A stretch of DNA of 64,000 bases from Triatoma infestans (taxonomy: Eukaryota; Arthropoda; Insecta; Hemiptera; Reduviidae): positions 274,001 through 338,000 of the forward strand of contig JAAEAF010000104.1 in NCBI GenBank assembly GCA_011037195.1, written 5' to 3'. Under the pieces are notes generated by a model, which was given only the letters and a program-made list of their open reading frames with translations, was not told where the DNA came from and did no database searches. The position numbers and the translations under genes were made by a program. Below are positions 12,901-23,560 of this stretch, one piece after another. Position 1 is the stretch's first letter. The number at the start of each line of letters is the position of its first letter.

Positions 12901-15900
12901 CAGAAGAAATTATGAAATAGAAGTGACAGTCAATTAAATAAAATGATATTAACAATAAGAGAAAATAAAACAGATAATGATACCTTTAGGCTAGGAGAGG
13001 AATGTACGTTAAGAACGTTGAAATTGAAATTAAGAGAGAGTATTTTTTTAATTTAAAAAAACTGTTAAAAGGTGGGAGCGATAAGAAAAATGTTTGTAGT
13101 GAGGCGCGGCAATTTCAAATTTGGAAGAACACATTACTGGCGAGTATCTTTTTTTAGGGTTGCAAACATTTTGTTGGAAGTTGAAGTTATGATTTCTTTG
13201 TCTTTTTTAAAATTGATAGAATTCGGATGAAGGTGAATTTGTAAGGATTCTGATTTGTAAGGGTTATTGAAGGTCGTGAATTGTAAGGGTTATTGAAATC
13301 GATGGCATGATAACCCTTCCATTTTAACCACTTACCCCAACTTTCAAAACGTCTTCTATCCGAATCCTTACAAATTCACCTCCATCCGAATTCTATCAAT
13401 TTTAAAAAAGACAAAGAAATCATAACTTCAAACTTCCAACAATATTTTCCTAATCCTAAAAAAGGATACTCGCCAGTAATTTGTTCTTCCAAATTTGAAA
13501 TTGCCGCGCCTCACTACAAACATTTTTCTTATCCCTCCCTTTTAACAGTTTTTTTAATTAAAAAAAAAAAATACTCTATCTTCATTTCAAACAAAATTTC
13601 CTCCACATCCGGAGGCTCCAAGTTTTCCTTCAGAATAAAGATCTCCTGAGATGATTCAGGGTTAATCTCGTTCAGAATGGATGCGAAATGATCTCGCCAC
13701 CGCTCTAATATCCCTTTGAGCTTGTCTCATTAAGCAAAGTTCCGTCACTGTCTTTGCAGGTTTCCGGGTTATTGTTCACCTCACGATAAAAATTCCTTAC
13801 CCCATTTTGATCCCAAAATTGCTCTAAGTTTCCAACCTGCTCTTTTTCCTCCGATGCAGGCGCTTCTCCATCGTCTTTTGGACCTATATTCCTCAACATA
13901 CCTTCTTGTATATCCCTCTTAATATGATTGAGGTACATTATTGTGAAATGGAGTTGACAAGCAAGCCTAAGGTCAGTTCCCCTCGAATCTCTTAATAAAC
14001 TTTCCCGAAAATGTTTCAAATAAAACTGATAAGCATCTGTGTGTTTAGATGGCGCGCATAGTTAATGAAATTGTTGGAGCCGTTTTCTAGTAAAACGCGT
14101 AGAAGTGAAACCAAAAATTCAGTAAAGTAGCCTTTCGGCTGATAGCTTGTGACCATCAACGGATGGGTGCCTAGAAATATTAACTTTGAACTTCCGGCGA
14201 TTTTTCTGGTGGCAAATCAACTTACAACATTTCACGATTACACGATTGCAACATTTCTTCTTACAGCTGTAAGAGAAAGTAATAAAATAACTAATTTATT
14301 AATCCAATACTAACCAACTTAAACCGTTTCCTACTGTAGCAAACATTTCTGGAAGAAATTGGTAGCAATTTTTATCTCTTTATAGCAACTTTAACTATTT
14401 TTAATAACCTCATTTAATCTGGGAGCATAAATAAATTTTATGATTATGACATTATTAAATATATAAGATCTATGTATGTTCCTTCTAATATTTCATAATT
14501 TCACATGCTTCTTTAATAAACAGTGTGGAAGCTTAGCATAGGTCGTAAAAATAACTTATTGTTTACAAAATTAAAGTAACAGCTATTTTATATGTACTAA
14601 TAGTAAATTTCTTACAAATATTTCAACATTTTTTTTAAATGCATATATTTCATTATTAAATGTTTAAAGTAAAATTATTACCATAATGTAAAGAAGACAT
14701 GAAATAATCGGTCAAAAAAATTGGTTTATCCATTCTAAATATCATTCTTTCTAAAAGTGTATGAAGTAGAAGCTGCCTAGTCATTGTTGGTACTTCCACT
14801 AAGCTTAGACGTTCCCAAATGCTCTGTACGTGTTTGCCAATTTCCTTTGGTTTGAGTACACCAACTAAAAAAATAATAATAATGTCAAGATTTTGAAAAT
14901 AGATTTTACAAAATAAAAGTTTGCGAAATATTGATTAAATTTTATCGCTCTCTAACACTGTTCATCAGCTTGGTCAGGTGAACAAGCCGACAAGTACAAA
15001 GTGCTGCAACTTAGTCAACTTTCTGACTTTAAATATTAACAATTTATAAGATAAGACCATGTGCTCTCATGTCTTTTACTATCAACTGTTCATGTCCTTT
15101 AGGCTAGAAAAGGTAATAAGATAGACAGAAAAACAAAAACCACTGGGTATTTATTTAAAAAATCGGGGTTGAGGGTAATGCTGGAGAGACATTTGCCAGA
15201 TAATGAGGAATACTAGGGAGGAAACATGAACCTCTCAGTCATGTTCAGTAAGGCGCAGCTAAGGGCAGAGAGATAGCCTGTAAAGTGGTAATATCTAAGA
15301 GGGTATTCTGGGCGGCCGGAACCTTTGGCACGTTTAAGTCGCCAGATATGGATGACCTATATCCAATTCTCATACAAAAGAGTTGGAACATGCTTGGCAA
15401 TACATTGCTAGATGCAATGAGGAACATCCTTTCGTCAAGCTATGTCCTTCATACTGGGATAATCATAAGGGTCGCATTCATTCCCAACCTGAAAAATTGG
15501 ATTATTTAGACACTAAGGCATACAGACCATCAGCCTTACCTCGTTTTCCTTGAAGGGGTTGGAGAGGCTGGTTGATCAGTACTTAATGGATTAATGATAT
15601 AAAAAGTACCCTCTATGGTAATCATCACGCTTTCTCACTGCAATCCTCACACTACAGAGACGGCTTTGCACATCTTGGAAGGGAGGATCGGACAACTCGT
15701 TGGAGTTTAAGGAGTTTGCGATGGGATGTTTTTTCGACATTGAGGGGGTCTTCAATAGCGTCCCTCCTTCTCTGGAGGAGAAGGGGATCAATAGGACTCT
15801 GGCGACATGGATAGACCGCCTTGTAACAGCGAAAATTTTTTATTTTCGGTTGGGGAAGCGGAGAGGAAGGTGAAAGTAGGCAGGGGATAGCTTCAATGAG

Positions 15901-18900
15901 GGAACCTACCTCCACGCCACTGGTGTTTCATCATAGATAAGCTCCGTGGGAGATGAATATTATTTGCAGACATACTCGAATGATGAAGTGGTGCTTATCT
16001 CTAGTAAGTACCTGAGAGTGCTAAGTGACCTAATGCAGTCGGCATTGGCACACGTGGAGAAGTTGTGCAGGACCACGGCTTGTCCGTAAATTCGGACAAG
16101 AGTTCTGTAGTTTTATTTACTTCGAGATGGAAATTAAAAGGGCTCAGGAGGCCTAGGCTTTTCGGCAAGGACTTGAGTTTATGGTGAAATTAAATTTGTT
16201 GGGCTCCCCATCAACAATAAATTGAACTGGAGTCCTCATTTTGAGTATATCTGCAATAAAGCATAGAAAATTTTCGGGCAGTGCAGGAGAATCACGGGGT
16301 CCTCGTGATTCTTCCTCAACCTTCAGTTTCTCCAAATCAGATATTCTTCTTTTCGCACCTTTACACTGAGTTCTTCTTTCAATTTTGTGCTTAAACTGAG
16401 CTCTTACCAAAAAATGATCGGAATCTATGTCCGTCCCTCTATAACTTCTCACGTCCTGGATGTTAGTAGCATGCCGAGAATTATTAAGGATATGTTCGAT
16501 TTGATTACGATTAACCCCCTCAGGTGACATACAGGTTTCTAAATGAATTTTCTTATGGGGGAACAATGGGCTCGACACTCTCATATTTTTTGTCAGATGC
16601 GAAATCGACCATTCTGGAACCATTGTCATTACTTACAATTGTATTGACTGCTATACAACCCAATCACTGGTCTATATGTTGTCTCTTTACCCGCCTTAGC
16701 GTGAAGTCACACAGAATTAATTTTACATCATGATTTGTGGTTTCATCATATACTCGCTCTAATATATCTGTAGTCTTTTTTAGTTGCCCACTCTAGCATT
16801 GAAACGGTTACTATCTGAACAATATGCTAAAGCAGTTAACTCAAAATCTAGAAAATTCGAGCTGTCTAGTTCTAGTATTGAACCCACGATATAATAATGT
16901 ACAAATTAAGTAATATTCAATAATTTTTGAAAAAGTAATTTATGTACTTTTAACTCCGCAATAATATTGCAGAGGTCCAAAACTATCTTGCTGCGATTTT
17001 TCATTCTTTGTTACAAGTGATGTAATAAGTAGCAAAATATTTTGCACATGATACGTTTCAAGTTTTAGTTTACAAGCTGTAATATCCAAGGCAATCCAGA
17101 AATTAATACGCAAGTCTTCATGGATCATGTATTCCTTTAAAACTTTAACCAAACAAGACGCGTTTCCTTGGATGGAAATTATAATCTCCAACAGATCCTG
17201 TAATAATATAAAAGCTATCTTAGTAACATATTAAAATCATTATAAAAACAAGTATAAAATAATCCTTTCAATTACCCAAGAAATATTTAGCTTACTTACA
17301 GAATACTGTTGAGTTGGGAACTTAGGTTTATTGCTTAAAAAACCAACATAGGAAGGTAGAAGTTTTAAAAGCATTTCAAAAGATTTTTCTTTTTGAACCG
17401 CCGATTTATACGGATCCAAAGAAAACTGTTTTAATATACTTTTACCTTTTTCGAAAGAGTGGTACATCCACCTTTGGTCCTGCTCTTCCTTATCTGTAAA
17501 GTAAGGATCTTTTTTATTGGATGCTATTCAGGATGGAGATAATTAAAACAAATTGTCTTTAGCCAACAATTCGACATCATTTTATGCCTTTAAAGATAAG
17601 ACATTTTTTTACAATACAAAAACAAATTAAGAAATAAAGAGAAAAATGCAACAAATAAATTAATGAAGCAATAAAAACTATAAATATTAATCACAAGCTA
17701 AATTTTAATTAAATAAATTGTATTAAATTTTGTAAGTAAAATTATTATTATTAAACAACATATGATATTTATAAGTTATCATTGAAAAGGATATTGAGTA
17801 ACTGTTAGATAAAGATTATGAAGAGATAGTAAGGTGGCAATTTCTAAACACAGAATTAAGGAAAAATCACAATGAAGTACCCGTAACATTGTAAATATTT
17901 CTAATTAAGGGAGATTTTTTAAAATTGTTTAAATATAAATATATAAATAACTGATTAACAAGATTTGATGAAAAAAAACTGTATTACTAATAATGATTGA
18001 AACAATTTGAGAATTTATCACTAAAGATACTGGTGTAATAATTAACAGTATTATTGTTGCAATACACTTAGGTCTTCGGGTCTTTAGTAGTTTGTTATAA
18101 ACCATATTGCAATTCGATCATATTGCAATTGTCTTCTTAAATAAAGGTAATGTTGCTAAATAAACGTGGCAAGAAACCTGAGTAGCTGTAAAAAACATGA
18201 AAGGAGCGGGGACCATTTTGCATGCAAATAGCTATGTGTAGTGCAGTGAGCCGGAACTTAATATTCCCTTCCGTGCATGTAATCCAACAGTCTCCCTTCC
18301 CTCTGCCTGTTTGCCAAAGTTGTAGCCTTGGTTAATTACGTTTCTTATTTCTCCACTTTTTCTGAGCAGAAGCCATTTTCTGCTCAGAGTCCATCATCTC
18401 TATTTTAAGAAGGCTATAAACTTTGAAGAAGAGGCAGTGGGAAGGAAGACTTAGACTTCGTCATTCAATAGCCAATCATATGCAGAGAAAGTCCAATTAT
18501 ATGCTCGTCCCTTAACTAGTGCTATTTACGTGCAAGATAGAGGGGGGGGGGGGTAGACCAACAAATCTGCTTGTTCAGCCAATGTATGAGTCAAGAAAAG
18601 AGCCTCTATTATGAAAAGTAAAAAGAGAAAACTTCTGTTTCAGCAACTGACGCATATGCACCTATTGTGTCAGTATGAAACTAGGATTTCGTCAAATATT
18701 TGATGTTTTTTTAAAAGACATGTTACAGCCTAGCTGTTCCAATGGTTATTTTACAACTCAAAATTAATGAAGGCAAATATGAATATTAGTAATATACTAT
18801 TAATTTACAATTATTATTTATATATAAGAAAAAATTACTTTCTTTAGCCTTTTCCAGTAGTAATTTGAGAATCTCTCCTAATTTTTCTATATTACTGACT

Positions 18901-20984
18901 TCCATATCATCTACCTGAAATCAAACGATATTTCTTTAAAACAGGGGAATATGACTTTACTCTAATGAAGAAAGAATTCTTAATTAAGATTCGAAAGGGT
19001 AAATACCTTTCTGTATAACGATTACATTCCATAAGATTGAATCTCTTTTGAAAAGCCGTGATAACATTTCAAAAGAAAAAACAAATCTTGTATGGATCAT
19101 TCACACGATTTCTCTTTCAAAATCGATTTCTCATTTCTCAACTATTATATTTTCTTCAAACCCGGAATTTCTGCATTGTATTACGTCTTTACTAAATATA
19201 TTTGGAAGAACTGTAAAAGAAGTGAAATAACAGAGAAAGCCCATGTATACGTCACCAGAACCCTTAAAAACATTTTAATCTGAAGCACTTATGATTATAG
19301 TAAATGTACAGAATAAAGATAAACTTTGAAGCCATTTTGGAGAAAATCCTGAAAAACTGGAAAAATATTTCACGTCAGGTTAACCGATTTTTGTTAACAT
19401 TAGAATTTTAGCAATACAATTAATTATTATGAAATACACGATAAGGGAAAGAAGGTTAGCGTGTTGGAATCCCACGCGGAGGTCCCGGGTTCGAGTCCAG
19501 TGCTTACCCCTTAGATTTTTTCTTTCTAGGAGCCTCTATAGCTCACTGGACAGTGCTGTCTGTGGCGAGAGAACACTGTCCGGCAGTGCACTGAGATGTT
19601 GACGGGCCTTATATTAAAAAAAAAAATACGTGATAGAATTGTACATTACATGGAAATGGTACTTTTAAAAGACCTTAACACTGCAGCTTCATCATATCCT
19701 TAAAGAATTTTTCGGAAAAAATATTTCAGATAAAAGTGTCAGAGCTACAAATGTAGAGTATTATACCAAGTTACATTAATTATACCGAATAATTTATAAA
19801 TATATGATTTTTCTGAAAAAAAGTAATGCAGAACCATTTTGTCTAAAGAGACATGTATTTAGGGCAATTTTTTTAAACAACTCAAACTCGTAATAGTTCA
19901 AATCATGTTAAGAAAATATGATAAGCTGGGGTGCATTAAAAATTGTATAATTTAAGAAATGTTAAATTTAAAACCTATGGTTTTTACTTCTGGATGAAAA
20001 ATGTTTTACCATCTTTTCTTAATATTACGCAAATTATGAGTGATGCCAACATAGCTGAAACGAACGATGTTAAAAATGTAAAAAGTCACGAGTTTTTGCG
20101 CTAAAAGTATTGTAAGTAACATTTATATTAGTTACAAACATAAATATACCAAAGATAGTACTAAGTAGAGTTACTGTGTTATATAGAAAAAGTAAAAAAT
20201 GTGTCGTATTCTTTTTATGGCTAAGTATATTTTAAATTTCAATTAGTATACAAAACTTAACGGGAACTAGCTACTAAATTATTTTGTTTTGTTATTTTAC
20301 GGCCCTTCGTCTTTCCTCTCTGTGACCTCTCTGGAGTGTTCTCCAGAAAAACGAAATCACTTAGCCATTTAAACTCGAAAATAAGTGGATCAATGTTCTT
20401 TATAGAGTGGATTTTGTTGCAACATATTTTCGCAAACTACAATTATAATAAAAGAAGCTACTTATAATAAAATTGAGTTCTGGGTAGGGTACACCTTTAT
20501 TATTGCTTCCAAAAACCAGGAAATAACACTTCACATACACTCCGCGAGAAATATATTAGAAATAGCATTTACGCGTTTATTGTCATGAGGACCGACTATA
20601 ACTGAAGTTTAGCCGAAAAAGATAATAAAATCGCTGAAATTATAACCGTATTTTTTTCTGTGAAACCGCCGAAATTCTTTACAATTAATAATTAGTTACC
20701 AAGTTTTCACCGAAAAAGGCTTATAAATTCACTGAAATTATAAATGTCTTTGAATAATAATTTTACATGTTTCTAAGGGATACATAAGGTTATAAAAAAT
20801 ATAATGTTTTACGTCTAAAAATTATATAAAAGCTATATATATTCAGATAAATGTCTTTACTATTAATATTATTAAGCAAATGACTTACCCCCAACTTGTT
20901 GTATAAGTCTTCCAGATAACGTTTTGTCTCATCGCTACAAATTCTAGGGTCAGATATTAAATCCTTCAATTTATCAAAACTCAT
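9989..20984 (-). CDS. NOC4L: Nucleolar complex protein 4 homolog (NOC4)
   Basis: Ten coding exons, in transcript order: 20984-20889, 18914-18839, 17493-17300, 17197-16948, 14864-14682, 11693-11633, 11552-11442, 10629-10466, 10380-10187 and 10099-9989 (stop TAG). All junctions are GT-AG and the phases close to 479 codons plus stop, close to the roughly 516 residues of human NOC4L. The CBF/Mak21 region spans about residues 267-440: GPISILALQGIFTLIQKHN, NPSIFGMPYKARLFFL, HLPETLVAGFAKRLARLSL and SKGLESSLWEVKLLQHH. NOC4 pairs with NOP14 in nucleolar maturation and export of the 40S subunit. The N-terminal third is poorly conserved but collinear with human helices. The ATG at 20984 is the first in frame after an upstream TGA. 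Introns hold several LINE, SINE and Penelope-like remnants. The gene is head to head with CK2-beta. Confidence 0.95.
11000..11255 (-). repeat. Copy of the GGAAGTA dispersed repeat family
   Basis: On the minus strand this shows GAGGAAGTATTGCAATCATC, then ACCGGAAATACATG and TTTTGAGGTCC, then a short (GT)n tract. The same order appears at 47555-47740. It lies in the NOC4 intron between exons 7 and 8. Confidence 0.5.
11262..11400 (+). mobile_element. Degraded 3' portion of the tRNA-derived SINE
   Basis: Contains CCTAGTAGCCTCTACA, GAAGGCCGGCAGCGCACT and AAGAAGGCTCCAGG, matching the body of the SINE family. The tRNA-like head and the A-rich tail are missing. It adjoins NOC4 exon 7 within the intron. 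Confidence 0.65.
11975..12450 (-). mobile_element. RTE-like LINE remnant, 3' end of the reverse-transcriptase ORF
   Basis: Minus-strand pieces in shifting frames resemble the C-terminus of insect RTE-type LINE proteins: KILRRIFGAVFDPANSTCRL, then a MSDNS-PRKLLE-like stretch, a 'DW/NWRSAATDR' block and the closing TRVGCCA. It ends in an ATGATGATA-type simple tail near 11980-12000, as such elements do. Several frameshifts and stops show it is dead. It lies in a NOC4 intron. Confidence 0.7.
12605..12770 (-). mobile_element. Penelope-like terminal-repeat fragment with hammerhead-like core
   Basis: On the minus strand it reads CTGAAGAAGGGCACC, AAA, GGTACCC, GAAACGTAG: a CUGANGA box, a short stem-loop and GAAAC. 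The downstream part (AAACTCGTCTGGCCACTGC) recurs at 22425-22530 and 42330-42450. At 22425 it directly follows a probable Penelope-like coding remnant, which is why I assign all three to that class. Confidence 0.5.
13024..13590. repeat. Large inverted repeat, arms about 230 bp
   Basis: Left arm about 13024-13254 and right arm about 13358-13590 are reverse complements over nearly their whole length, with small differences. Shared landmarks include GTAGTGAGGCGCGGCAATTT and AATTGATAGAATTCGGATG. The 103-bp spacer contains two copies of GAATTGTAAGGGTTATTGAA-type sequence. It looks like two head-to-head copies of one element and adjoins the Penelope-like terminal fragment at 12605-12770. It lies in a NOC4 intron, so the unspliced transcript could form a long double strand. 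Confidence 0.85.
13591..14040 (-). mobile_element. LINE remnant: linker between endonuclease and reverse transcriptase
   Basis: A minus-strand frame reads LRLACQLHFTIMYLNHIKRD, GVRNFYREVNN, TCKDSDGTLLNE and, after a frameshift, GILERWRDHFASILNE. This order (F-Y-E-V, C-K-D-x-D-G-x-L-L, L-E-R-W-x-x-H-F-x-x-L-L-N) is typical of RTE-like LINEs between endonuclease and reverse transcriptase. No catalytic domain is left. Confidence 0.7.
15240..16292 (+). mobile_element. I/R1-like LINE remnant: reverse transcriptase fragment
   Basis: Plus-strand pieces in changing frames show KSPDMDDLYPILIQKSWNML, YRPSALP, GCFFDIEGVFNSVPPSLEEK, SVNSDKSSVVLFTSRWKLKG and KFVGLPINNKLNWSPHFEYI. These match reverse-transcriptase blocks of I/R1-group LINEs (T-P-G-P-D-x-I entry, F-D-I-E-G-A-F, N-P-x-K-T, L-G-x-x-L-x-x-x-L-x-W). 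Frameshifts and stops make it inactive. At its right end it abuts an oppositely oriented LINE endonuclease fragment. It lies in a NOC4 intron. Confidence 0.75.
16293..16745 (-). mobile_element. RTE-like LINE remnant: C-terminal part of the apurinic endonuclease
   Basis: Minus-strand translation gives PHKKIHLETCMSPEGVNRNQ, IEHILNNSRHATNIQDVRSY and RGTDIDSDHFLVRAQF. The N-Q-I-D-H-x-L and S-D-H-x-L-V motifs are the last catalytic blocks of AP-type LINE endonucleases. A frameshift separates the preceding GSRMVDFASDK-like block. The frame then runs by chance into the antisense of the neighbouring LINE. Confidence 0.8.
17494..18838. other. NOC4 intron with a GC-richer block and a poly-G tract
   Basis: The first part is AT-rich without landmarks. 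From about 18180 to 18720 composition is more balanced and includes an inverted pair (TTCTGAGCAGAAGCC / TTTTCTGCTCAGAG) and a run of about 13 G at 18541-18553. This may be a decayed DNA transposon, but no termini or coding match are visible. Confidence 0.4.
19446..19625 (+). mobile_element. tRNA-derived SINE with an internal deletion
   Basis: Carries the B box (GGGTTCGAGTCCAGTGC), the CTAGGAGCCTCTATAGCTCA motif, the GAGAACACTGTCCGGCAGTG block and an end of GATGTTGACGGGCCTT followed by poly-A. The CTCCGGGCGCC block is deleted. It lies in the NOC4 first intron, antisense. Confidence 0.85.
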
Positions 20985-21060
20985 TCTGGGTTTAGAATTA
21001 GAATTTCTACATAATCATGAGTGAAGTTCTGCAATCGGAATTATTTTGCTCTCTATAAAT
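20985..21060 (-). promoter_or_regulatory. 5' flank of NOC4 with a possible tiny upstream ORF
   Basis: Immediately 5' of the NOC4 start, minus strand, an upstream ATG ATT ATG TAG minicistron lies about 25 nt before the ATG, and an in-frame TGA precedes the start. I see no clear TATA box or initiator, and the transcription start is unknown, so the upstream ORF matters only if this is transcribed leader. Confidence 0.35.
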
Positions 21061-21644
21061 TTGAATATTCTTCATAACCTCCTTGAGGTTATCTTTTATT
21101 CTGTGTACAACGTGTCTATGCAGGGGAGTCAACATCAGTATTGCTTATACTTTTTTACTTTACAAACAGTATTAAAGTTGATTCTCGTCGCATGATTAAT
21201 TACAGTTTTTTTTTAAAGAAAAATTTGCAGGATAGCCCCCTTTTTAAACATAACTTGGAAGCAATAATATAAATATATTTGATATTTCCATGAAATACAT
21301 TTTGCGTTACTTTTGCTTTCTTTGGTTGGGGCGGGTTTGGTGTAGGTTATGAGCCGTTTAACCGGGAGGTCCCATTTCTAGGCCAGGTATAACTGCTAAT
21401 TTTATATTAGTTTAAAAAATTGCATGGGTTTATGTAAGGTATGTGCTTCCGCCTCCGTGCAGATACCTAATTTGGTAGTTGGACGTTAAGCCCACCTGAT
21501 AAAATATGCTTACTTTTTTTCAAAGGTTGTTGCAAATCCATTTCGTCATGAAAGCAAGGACATTTACAAAATGTAAGCGTCTAGTGTATATTAAAAACAC
21601 ACCTTTAAACACCCTTTCTCTAGACATGTCTGTACCTCCTTTTT

Positions 21645-21850
21645 TTTTTTAAAGGCACGTCAACATCATTGGCGCCTAGCATCCGGGGACTGTTCTCTCG
21701 TTTCGGACACAACACTGTTCATCGCCGGAAAATTAACTGTAAAGTAGAAAATCTAATGTAATATGGGTTTACAGCACTGCTTAGATTCGAAACCGAGCTC
21801 CGCGTGTCATTCGAGCACGCAGTCAGTGAGTCTTGTTCACGTCCCTTCTG
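21645..21850 (-). mobile_element. tRNA-derived SINE, diverged copy
   Basis: Minus-strand copy with a GGCGCCAATGATGTTGACGTG-like end beside a poly-A (read as T on plus) and recognisable CCGGCGATGAACAGTGTTG and GAACAGTCCC blocks. The tRNA-like head is strongly mutated. It lies in the NOC4/CK2-beta intergenic space. Confidence 0.75.
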
Positions 21851-21934
21851 TATCCACTATTACAGCCTAACAATGCATAAATGTGGCTGCCAATAACTGA
21901 GGAGTTACAACGAGACGGAAGTATTGTTTTTTTC

Positions 21935-21998
21935 TTTTTAATTTAAGGCGCGTCAACATCTATGGTCATTGGCGCCCAGAGCCTTCTCAGTGCACTGC
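21935..21998 (-). mobile_element. 5'-truncated SINE tail fragment
   Basis: Only the last 60 bp remain: GCAGTGCACTGAGAAGGCTC, then GGGCGCCAATGACCATAGAT, then GTTGACGCGCC and the A-rich tail, read on the minus strand. Its inner end abuts a probable Penelope-like coding fragment. Confidence 0.8.
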
Positions 21999-22640
21999 CG
22001 AATTAACTTCGAATTTTACTTACCTTGCTTCAAATTTTTAACCAGGGCTAAACTCACTTATTCTGGAAGACTCCTACACTTCCTTTCAGACCATCCTTTA
22101 CACCATAAAAACCATTTAACCCATAATCCATTTATTGGGCCCATCATTCCACCAGGACAATACCAAACTAATAAAAGAAATACTGATTAAAAATAACTAT
22201 CCTATTCATCAAATTCTAAAACCATCCTCCAAAACTACACAAACGAACCTCCAACGCAGAACCCTCAAAACATCCCACCTAACACGAATACTGAACCTCC
22301 CATTTAGTACTCGCCCACCTTAATTAGTCCTATTTCCAATAGAATCAATATCATCCTCAAAAACTTTATTCCACACTACAACATTGCATAATAATGTACC
22401 TTTTCTCTAATAAATTTTGCAGAGCTCCTGGAGAAGGGTACCAATGATACCCGAAACGAAGAAAGAACAACAAAGAATTCCTTTTTTTAAAAAAAACTCC
22501 TCTGGCCATTGCATCTGGGTACAACATCTCGTTATAAAAAAGTTTAATGTTGCTCGTTTAAAGGAGGAAGTAACCCAGAGGGAACTTGTTACCGCTATTG
22601 AATCTAGACTTCGTGAAATGAAACCAAAATGTATTGCAAA
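21999..22640 (+). mobile_element. Probable Penelope-like element, 3' coding remnant plus terminal repeat
   Basis: A plus-strand frame shows TKLIKEILIKNNYPIHQI, similar in layout to the L-I-x-x-I-L-x-x-N-x-Y-P segment after the reverse transcriptase of Penelope-like elements. About 100 bp further on, at 22430-22470, is CTGGAGAAGGGTACC, AATGA, TACCCGAAAC, the same terminal motif as at 12605 and 42330. No endonuclease domain is visible and there are stops. The family call is an inference from motif order. Confidence 0.5.
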
Positions 22641-23084
22641 ATAAAGGGCCTCAGACACACGGAGTTACAACTAGGTTTACATTAATATACTTATAACTAA
22701 TATTATTTATTATCTACAAGACAGTCAGTTACGAGAGTTAATAGTTCGTTTAGAGGGTTTGACGCACTAACATAGGAGGTTGGAGACACAGACGGACAAA
22801 ACAGATTACTTTTTCTATTCGTAGGTTAACGTCGTGAAATGAAGAACCGTTTCGGTCGGATGGAAGAAAGTTTAGCAGGCGATTCTCTGCTTCCAGCTCC
22901 TCTGTCTGATTATTTATGCTATTAATTGTTTTATCTCCAAAACTGGGAGCCTATGTTACTCAATCTCACCATGTAATTGATAAGGGCGCCCTCTAGCTTT
23001 AACATTAGCCACTTCACTGATTGTCTCAACTATCAAGAATCGCCTCAGTTATCAAGAATCCCCTAAAACTCTTTTATACAAAAC

Positions 23085-23560
23085 ATTAATTCACACTGTC
23101 TTTACATATGGGTCGGAAACGTGGAGCTTTAGCAGAGCGGATGAAAATAAGCTACAGGTCTTCGAATGGAAAATTCTCTGCCTTGTTTATTACCAATGCG
23201 CTCTGGGCTTGTGTGGAGGAGGACGAATGAAGAGCTAGCCACCCTTTACAAAAATAGGACATAGTTCGGTTCACGATTTGGGTCGACTAAGGCATGTGGT
23301 CAGAATGGACGAGAATTACATGCCTAAAAAACTAACGATTAACCAGCTGCTTAGAAAGGCCGAGCTGGGAGATCCTGCGATGGCTGTGTTAAGTGATGCC
23401 GGGAACATCCTCGGCATTCGTAATTGGAGGGCAGCCGCACAAGATCGCGTACTCTGGACGAGACTGATTGAAAAGGCCAGGACTCATCAATACTGTAGTG
23501 CCTCTGATGACGAAGAAAAAGGAATCTCAAATGGATGCAGAATTTTAAATGCTTAAGGAC
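23085..23560 (+). mobile_element. RTE-like LINE remnant, C-terminus of ORF2
   Basis: Plus-strand reading gives YGSETWSFSRADENKLQVFE, then WKILC, and after a frameshift HDLGRLRHVVRMDENYMPKK, then GIRNWRAAAQDRVLWTRLIE. Such Y-G-S-E-T-W … R-L-R-x-x-x-H-V-x-R-M-D … N-W-R-x-A-A-x-D-R-x-x-W blocks end RTE-like LINE proteins in insects. The last 90 codons are still open but there is no functional upstream domain. Confidence 0.8.

Noticed and set aside
16153..16292. Continuation of the minus-strand endonuclease frame
   Set aside because: The frame is open by chance across the antisense of another LINE. Similarity to endonuclease ends at about 16293.
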